Positions 5,005 through 8,525 of a stretch of DNA of 8,525 nt are shown in pieces. The translations under genes were made by a program, and so were the position numbers. The DNA is taken from assembly GCA_018691995.1 (NCBI GenBank), contig JABHJM010000050.1:1-8525 (forward strand), given 5' to 3'. Origin of the DNA: Candidatus Iainarchaeum sp. Lineage in GTDB: Archaea > Iainarchaeota > Iainarchaeia > Iainarchaeales > JAAZKV01. Below the pieces are notes generated by a model, which worked only from the letters and a program-made list of their open reading frames with translations, searched no databases and had not been told where the DNA came from. Position 1 is the stretch's first letter, and each line of letters opens with the position of its first letter.

Positions 5005-5856
5005 TTAGTCTAAAACTTTAATATCAAATACAACTTGTTCTTTTGTAGGAGAAAATTGTCTCACTCTTCTTTTTCGCATTATTCTAATTTTTCTCTTTTG
5101 TTTTTTAGCAGCTTCACGAATTTGTCCTTCTGGAAGTTTGAAATCTTCTTTTTCTACAATTTCATAAAAATAAATCATTCCTTTTGGCTTTATACAAAAA
5201 AATGCTTCTTCAAGAAACTGATAACCTGTGTGAGGAAGAGGCATTGCAATCCTATCAAATACTTTTTTATATTTTTTATAAACTTTTTTTACATCCCCCT
5301 TAACAAATTCAATTTTATCTTCACACTTGTTTATCTTAGCATTTTCAAGAGCATATTTGTGAGCTACTGGATTAAGTTCAATTGCAACCGCACTATCCAT
5401 TTGTGAATTTTTTGCAAAAACAACTGGATATGGTCCAACACCCGAAAACCAACAACCTATTTTTTCTCCTTTTTTTATTTCTTGTGCAATTCTAAGTCGT
5501 TCACTTCCAAGACGTGGAGAAAAAAACACTTCTCCAAGCGGAACTTTTAATGTAACTGCACTTTCTTTGTAAGTTGCAACCAAATTTTTCTTTCCAGCAA
5601 TAACTTTTACTTTTTGAACACGATAGTTCCCCACGTGATCACTTTCAATTGAACAAATTGTAAGAAATCTTGGATTTATTTCAAGTAAAGTTTCCCCAAT
5701 TAGTTTCTTTTTCTTTTCAAGTTCTTTTGGAATTTCAATAACTGCAATATCTCCAAAAGAATCAAATGCTTTTGGAGCAAATTCAAATTCTTTCTTAGTT
5801 AATTTGCCCTTAAGAGCTTCTTTTAGATTTCTTGGGGTTTTATTTTTAGCAACCAT
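5005..5856 (-). CDS. trm5: tRNA (guanine-37 N1) methyltransferase, Trm5/Met-10+ family
   Basis: Trm5 transfers a methyl group from SAM to N1 of G37 next to the tRNA anticodon, preventing +1 frameshifting, and in archaea also begins wyosine synthesis. In this 283-residue protein the N-terminal part carries the family stretch HVGNYRVQKVKVIAG (74-88). FFSPRLGSER (111-120) is the family's conserved xFSPRLxxER motif, followed by the Rossmann SAM site with FSGVGP (137-142). AIELNP (158-163) and MPLPHTGYQFLEEAF (205-219) correspond to the usual acidic ribose-binding and NLP-type catalytic loops. Length and the missing D1-like extension fit the short archaeal Trm5 forms. The related Tyw2/Taw2 aminocarboxypropyl transferase is the main alternative, but the proline-containing catalytic loop and the FR/YR...AG segment favour Trm5. 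Motif I is altered: the usual D-M-F-A-G is C-W-F-S-G here. The start at ATG 5856 fits a leaderless transcript. The C-terminus is rich in Lys/Arg, as expected for tRNA binding. Confidence 0.84.
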   Translation of the reverse strand: MVAKNKTPRNLKEALKGKLTKKEFEFAPKAFDSFGDIAVIEIPKELEKKKKLIGETLLEINPRFLTICSIESDHVGNYRVQKVKVIAGKKNLVATYKESAVTLKVPLGEVFFSPRLGSERLRIAQEIKKGEKIGCWFSGVGPYPVVFAKNSQMDSAVAIELNPVAHKYALENAKINKCEDKIEFVKGDVKKVYKKYKKVFDRIAMPLPHTGYQFLEEAFFCIKPKGMIYFYEIVEKEDFKLPEGQIREAAKKQKRKIRIMRKRRVRQFSPTKEQVVFDIKVLD

Positions 5857-5861
5857 AAGAA

Positions 5862-5888
5862 CTATTTAATAATATTATCCATTTAAAT
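5862..5888. promoter_or_regulatory. Compact divergent promoter for trm5 (-) and the DUF63 gene (+)
   Basis: The 37-bp gap holds two TATA-like boxes. TATTTAATAA at about 5863-5872 is centred about 26 nt before ATG 5894 and would serve the DUF63 gene. ATTTAAAT at 5881-5888 is centred about 28 nt before ATG 5856 on the minus strand and would serve trm5. Neither start has a Shine-Dalgarno site, so both mRNAs should be leaderless. The boxes lie between the two start sites and are only 8 nt apart, so TBP/TFB complexes may compete for the gap. Confidence 0.6.
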
Positions 5889-5893
5889 CTATC

Positions 5894-6751
5894 ATGGCAG
5901 ATTTTTGGACAGAATACTTTGTAAAACCAATAATGGATCCAAGTATACAAGGATATAACATAGTAAACACAATTATTCTTGTTTCTATTCTAATTATTGC
6001 CTGTGGAATAATATATTTTATTTTGAGAAAAAAAGTAAATTTTAATTATAATTTTATGATTGCACTCACCCCTTACATTTTGTTTGGAATTAGCATGAGA
6101 GTAATAATGCATCAAATTGAAGCAGGAATCCTTTTTATCCCAGGAATAATAAAAACTGCTAACCCGCTCGAACTAGGATTTTGGTTTTTCACACCAGGAA
6201 TTTGGATATTGACTTTTGCTCTTGTTATAGTAGGGCTTTTAATTGGACAAATTTGGAAAGAACTAAAAGTAAAACGAGTACTTTATTTTGGAATCATTAT
6301 TGCAATAATTCCAATATTATTTAATTTTTCACAATTTAATAATTGGGCAATATTCATAGGAGCTTTAATTGCAATAATTATTATCTCATATGGACTATGT
6401 TACTTGATTCATAAGTATACTAAGTATAAAATTTTAAATGATAAATTAAATTTTTTGATTGTTCTTGGACAAGGGTTTGATGGGATGGCTTCTGCTGTTG
6501 CAATTGCTTTTTTTAATTTTAGTGAACAACATGTTTTTTCAAAAATATTAATGGATATTCATCCCGGAACATTTATTTTAGTAAAACTTGCAATCGCTGT
6601 TTTAATTTGTTATAGTTTAGATGATTATTTAAAAGAACAACAAGAAAAAGGGAAAAACAGGAAGAATTTAGTTGGTTTTATAAAAATCATCATCGCAATT
6701 CTTGGTCTTGCTACAGGACTTGCTAGTTTGTTCAAACTTGGAATTATTTAA
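5894..6751 (+). CDS. DUF63 family polytopic membrane protein
   Basis: This 285-residue, highly hydrophobic protein has about seven to eight membrane segments (roughly residues 23-44, 53-72, 100-121, 128-146, 152-172, 185-207, 225-243 and 260-280). Several stretches match the archaeal DUF63 family as I remember it: GYNIVNT (20-26) before the first TM, LTPYILFGISMRV (58-70), TPGIWILTF (100-108), and a late motif GFDGMASAVAI...EQHV...VK (194-231). The family is nearly restricted to archaea and has no established function; the polar residues inside membrane segments (Arg69, His73, Asp196, Glu211, His213, Lys231) suggest transport or membrane enzymology, but that is inference. ATG 5894 has a TATA-like box at leaderless spacing. 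The gene is divergent from trm5 and ends 56 nt before dphB, which has its own TATA-like box. Confidence 0.82.
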   Translation: MADFWTEYFVKPIMDPSIQGYNIVNTIILVSILIIACGIIYFILRKKVNFNYNFMIALTPYILFGISMRVIMHQIEAGILFIPGIIKTANPLELGFWFFTPGIWILTFALVIVGLLIGQIWKELKVKRVLYFGIIIAIIPILFNFSQFNNWAIFIGALIAIIIISYGLCYLIHKYTKYKILNDKLNFLIVLGQGFDGMASAVAIAFFNFSEQHVFSKILMDIHPGTFILVKLAIAVLICYSLDDYLKEQQEKGKNRKNLVGFIKIIIAILGLATGLASLFKLGII

Positions 6752-6771
6752 AAAAATCTAATTATTGCACA

Positions 6772-6779
6772 TATTAAAA
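6772..6779 (+). promoter_or_regulatory. TATA-like box of the dphB-DUF357 unit
   Basis: TATTAAAA is centred about 32 nt before ATG 6808, predicting transcription from about 6802 and a leader of only a few bases. No Shine-Dalgarno site is visible before ATG 6808. Confidence 0.45.
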
Positions 6780-6807
6780 CCTTTCGAGTATCAAAATATT
6801 TGATAAT

Positions 6808-7563
6808 ATGCTATATTTAGTAGGAATAGGACTTAAACCAAGCCATTTGACACTAGAAGCTCTTGACATTCTAAAAACTTGCGACCAAGTGTTTCTTGAA
6901 AGTTATACTTCTGAATACGCAGAAGGGTTAAATGAAGAGCTTGAAAAAATGATTGAAAAAAAGTTCTTGGTTCTTGGTAGAGTGGGTGTTGAACAACAAT
7001 TTGAATCTGCAATGCTTTCTGCTAAAAAAAATGATATTGCTTTAATGATTTTTGGAAATGCACTAACAGCAACTACTCACTTACAAGTTTTACTTGATGC
7101 AAAAGAAGCTGGAATTAAATACAAAGTAATTCCTGGAATTAGTATTACAAATATGGTTGCTGAAAGTGGGCTTGATGAATATAAATTTGGAAGAACCATT
7201 ACTCTTTGTTACCATGAAAAAGGTTTTGAGCCTGAAAGTTTCTACGACCAATTACTTGAAAATCAAAAAATTGGTTTACATACTTTAGCCCTTCTTGATA
7301 TTAAAAAAGATGAAAAACCGGAAAGATTAATGAATTGTGTTGAAGGAATAGAAATACTTGAAAAAATTAAAAATAAAAGAGAAGACTCTTATGAATTTGA
7401 ATATGTTGCTTTACTTGGAATGAGCAATGAAAAACAAAAAATGATTGTTGGCAAAGATAATATTATTAAAAGCAAAGAAATCAAAGAACTTTATCCCCAA
7501 AGTTTGATTATTACTGGAAAAACAAATGAAAAGGAAAGAGAAGCTCTTGAAAAATTATATTAA
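6808..7563 (+). CDS. dphB: Diphthine synthase (diphthamide biosynthesis methyltransferase)
   Basis: DphB methylates the modified histidine of elongation factor 2 with SAM, the second step of diphthamide synthesis. The 251-residue length fits the archaeal family. Recognisable parts are LYLVGIGLKPSHLTLEALD (2-20), the tetrapyrrole-methylase-fold opening; FLESYTS (29-35); NALTATTH (84-91); GLDEYKFGRTITL (121-133); PESFYDQLLENQKIGLHTLALLDIK (142-166); and the final strand SLIITGK (232-238). Two signatures differ from what I remember of typical DphB. The GDPxxATTH segment reads GNALTATTH (83-91), losing Asp and Pro, and the usual HNASI segment reads PGISI (109-113), which is closer to generic tetrapyrrole methylases. 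The overall match remains clear. The DUF357 gene follows after 10 nt and is probably cotranscribed. No other diphthamide gene (dph2, dph6) lies in the window. Confidence 0.9.
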   Translation: MLYLVGIGLKPSHLTLEALDILKTCDQVFLESYTSEYAEGLNEELEKMIEKKFLVLGRVGVEQQFESAMLSAKKNDIALMIFGNALTATTHLQVLLDAKEAGIKYKVIPGISITNMVAESGLDEYKFGRTITLCYHEKGFEPESFYDQLLENQKIGLHTLALLDIKKDEKPERLMNCVEGIEILEKIKNKREDSYEFEYVALLGMSNEKQKMIVGKDNIIKSKEIKELYPQSLIITGKTNEKEREALEKLY

Positions 7564-7573
7564 GTGAAAAAAA

Positions 7574-7867
7574 ATGGTTGAAGATAAAGAATTAATAAAA
7601 AAGGTTGAAAAATATGAGAGTCTTACAAAAAGAGCTCTTGATGAAATAAAGAAAAGAGATAATCTAACTGAGAAAGAAGAAAAAATTGCAAAAGATTTTT
7701 TATCAATGGCAAATAACTATTACAACGATGCTTCATATTATCAAAAAAAAGGAGACTTGTTAACAGCTCTTGCTTCTTTTTCTTATGCCCATGCTTGGCT
7801 TGATGCAGGTGTGCGAGCATATCTTTTTGATGCAACAGACGACCAACTCTTTACTCTTCGAGAATAA
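7574..7867 (+). CDS. DUF357 domain protein
   Basis: This 97-residue, mostly helical protein matches the archaeal DUF357 family. A charged N-terminal helix is followed by the conserved block AKDFLSMANNYYNDASYY (39-56), then KKGDLLTALASFSYAHAWLDAG (58-79), ending shortly after. The pattern of an alpha-helical hairpin with a GD turn and YAH-WLDAG is characteristic of the family. The function of DUF357 is not established; the fold resembles small helical-bundle adaptor proteins. It starts 10 nt after the dphB stop codon with no strong Shine-Dalgarno site (only GTGA at 7564-7567), so it is probably translated from the same transcript. A role linked to EF-2 modification would be guilt by association only. 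A perfect 12-bp hairpin just downstream probably ends the operon. Confidence 0.88.
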   Translation: MVEDKELIKKVEKYESLTKRALDEIKKRDNLTEKEEKIAKDFLSMANNYYNDASYYQKKGDLLTALASFSYAHAWLDAGVRAYLFDATDDQLFTLRE

Positions 7868-7882
7868 CCTAAAGACTTAAAT

Positions 7883-7913
7883 AATTTAAAACTCCACTGA
7901 GTTTTAAATTTTT
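7883..7913 (+). terminator. Perfect 12-bp hairpin terminator after dphB-DUF357
   Basis: AATTTAAAACTC (7883-7894) pairs perfectly with GAGTTTTAAATT (7899-7910) around the loop CACT, and the second arm runs into a T-rich tail (TTTTT at 7909-7913). It begins 15 nt after the DUF357 stop and ends before the next promoter. Confidence 0.6.
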
Positions 7914-7928
7914 AAATCATTGGTAAGA

Positions 7929-7936
7929 TTTAAATA
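7929..7936 (+). promoter_or_regulatory. TATA-like box for the single-pass membrane protein gene
   Basis: TTTAAATA is centred about 26 nt before ATG 7958. No Shine-Dalgarno site precedes the ATG, so a leaderless transcript is predicted. Confidence 0.6.
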
Positions 7937-7957
7937 ATCCAAATACTTATTCTTATC

Positions 7958-8437
7958 ATGTCAATATATGGTCCAAAAATAAGACTTCCAAGTATTAGTC
8001 TACCAAGACTAAGAGTTCCAAAAATTAATACAAAAAAGGCCATGCCAGTTGTAATGATTATCGCATTAATTATTTTAATAAGTCTCATATTTATGATGGC
8101 TGACCTTGACTTTAATTCACCCGTTAAAGTAAATTGGAAAAATAATCCACTTGACTTAAAAAATAGTGAAAGCCAATATGCTGAACTTAATTTAGTATTA
8201 GTTAATACTTCAAAAGAAATAACAAGCATGACCTTGGATGTTTCTTCAAAATCAAATGAAATTATAATTTTTTGCCCAGATAATGAATTCCCAAACGTGT
8301 CACCTGGAAATAATAGACAAACAACTTGTCTTGTGAGACGAAATCCAAACGAAAAAGTGTTTTCTGGAAATTATACAATTGATATCAAAACTAATCTTGG
8401 AGATGCACAAACACTCCTTGAAATTAAAACAAAGTAA
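7958..8437 (+). CDS. Unrecognised single-pass membrane protein with an external beta-rich domain
   Basis: I do not recognise this 159-residue protein. Residues 5-25 form a short basic segment with a five-residue rhythm (KIRLP, SISLP, RLRVP, KINTK). A hydrophobic segment at about 30-48 is followed by a domain of alternating hydrophobic strands (about 55-157), including VKVNWKNNPLDL and AELNLVLVN. Lys/Arg before the TM and none just after it place the C-terminal domain outside the cell (N-in topology), as in a signal anchor. The outer domain has two cysteines, C106 and C124, which could form a disulfide, and reads like a small Ig-like or CARDB-type beta sandwich, an impression rather than a domain match. 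Lack of a pilin-type cleavage motif (no G-[F/M]xxxE before the hydrophobic stretch) argues against an archaeal pilin. A TATA-like box at leaderless spacing supports ATG 7958. Confidence 0.8.
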   Translation: MSIYGPKIRLPSISLPRLRVPKINTKKAMPVVMIIALIILISLIFMMADLDFNSPVKVNWKNNPLDLKNSESQYAELNLVLVNTSKEITSMTLDVSSKSNEIIIFCPDNEFPNVSPGNNRQTTCLVRRNPNEKVFSGNYTIDIKTNLGDAQTLLEIKTK

Positions 8438-8439
8438 AC

Positions 8440-8447
8440 TATTAAAA
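8440..8447 (+). promoter_or_regulatory. TATA-like box for the gene starting at 8470
   Basis: TATTAAAA, 2 nt after the preceding stop codon, is centred about 26 nt before ATG 8470, predicting a leaderless transcript. This spacing is the main support for the partial gene that follows. Confidence 0.5.
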
Positions 8448-8469
8448 TTGATTTAACTCATTTTATTTT

Positions 8470-8525
8470 ATGCCTAGCAAACAAGACTATAACAATTATC
8501 TCGCAAAGAAAACTGCTTCTTTGAT
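8470..8525 (+). CDS. 5' end of an unidentified gene, cut by the window edge
   Basis: ATG 8470 opens a frame that stays open to the window edge, giving 18 complete codons that begin MPSKQDYNNYLAKK. That is too short to name a family. The start is credible because a TATA-like box lies at leaderless spacing upstream and the frame follows the preceding gene on the same strand after 32 nt. The residues are polar and basic, with no sign of a membrane segment or signal peptide in the visible part. Confidence 0.55.
   Translation, partial: MPSKQDYNNYLAKKTASL

Noticed and set aside
5035..5406. 123-codon plus-strand frame opposite trm5
   Set aside because: It is an antisense shadow, Phe/Lys/Asn-rich and without domain features, lying over conserved Trm5 motifs.
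7958..8437. Archaeal pilin or archaellin reading of the single-pass protein
   Set aside because: There is no class III signal-peptide cleavage motif, and the hydrophobic segment starts about 30 residues in without the typical Glu+5 pattern.

Overview
The window reads as chromosomal DNA of an AT-rich archaeon, most likely a DPANN lineage (Woesearchaeota, Pacearchaeota or Nanoarchaeota-like). Four things support this: archaeal genes (a Trm5-type tRNA methyltransferase, diphthine synthase, DUF357 and DUF63 proteins), a kleisin ScpA, archaeal promoter architecture (TATA-like boxes about 25 nt upstream of leaderless starts, or GGTGA-type Shine-Dalgarno sites), and a bacterial-type zinc-lid adenylate kinase of the kind such lineages often carry. 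The taxonomic call is inference. No rRNA, tRNA, CRISPR array or transposon is visible.

Layout. 1-678: 3' part of a class I SAM methyltransferase (+). 679-903: non-coding, holding a locally GC-rich structured segment that ends in a T-run, a candidate small RNA. 913-1155: glutaredoxin-like protein (+), closed by a hairpin terminator. 1201-1830 and 1877-2716: two minus-strand genes, an unrecognised Lys-rich/acidic/two-TM protein and ScpA. 2780-3490: single-domain KaiC-like ATPase (+), divergent from scpA. 3523-4176: UlaG-like metallo-beta-lactamase-fold hydrolase (+), convergent with adenylate kinase (4195-4869, -). 4870-5004: the adk leader with three consecutive hairpins. 5005-5856: Trm5 (-), divergent from a DUF63 membrane protein (5894-6751, +) across a 37-bp gap holding two oppositely oriented TATA boxes. 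6808-7563 and 7574-7867: diphthine synthase and a DUF357 protein, a probable two-gene operon (+). 7958-8437: an unrecognised single-pass membrane protein (+). 8470-8525: 5' end of another gene (+).

Most genes are housekeeping: translation (Trm5 protects reading frame at tRNA position 37; DphB takes part in EF-2 diphthamide synthesis), nucleotide balance (Adk), chromosome organisation (ScpA) and redox (glutaredoxin). They sit in short, mostly independently promoted units. I see no obvious defence, mobile or biosynthetic cluster. The best leads are the structured non-coding segment at about 734-855, the triple hairpin at 4927-4989, the charged membrane protein beside ScpA, and family-signature substitutions in DphB, the KaiC-like ATPase and Trm5.
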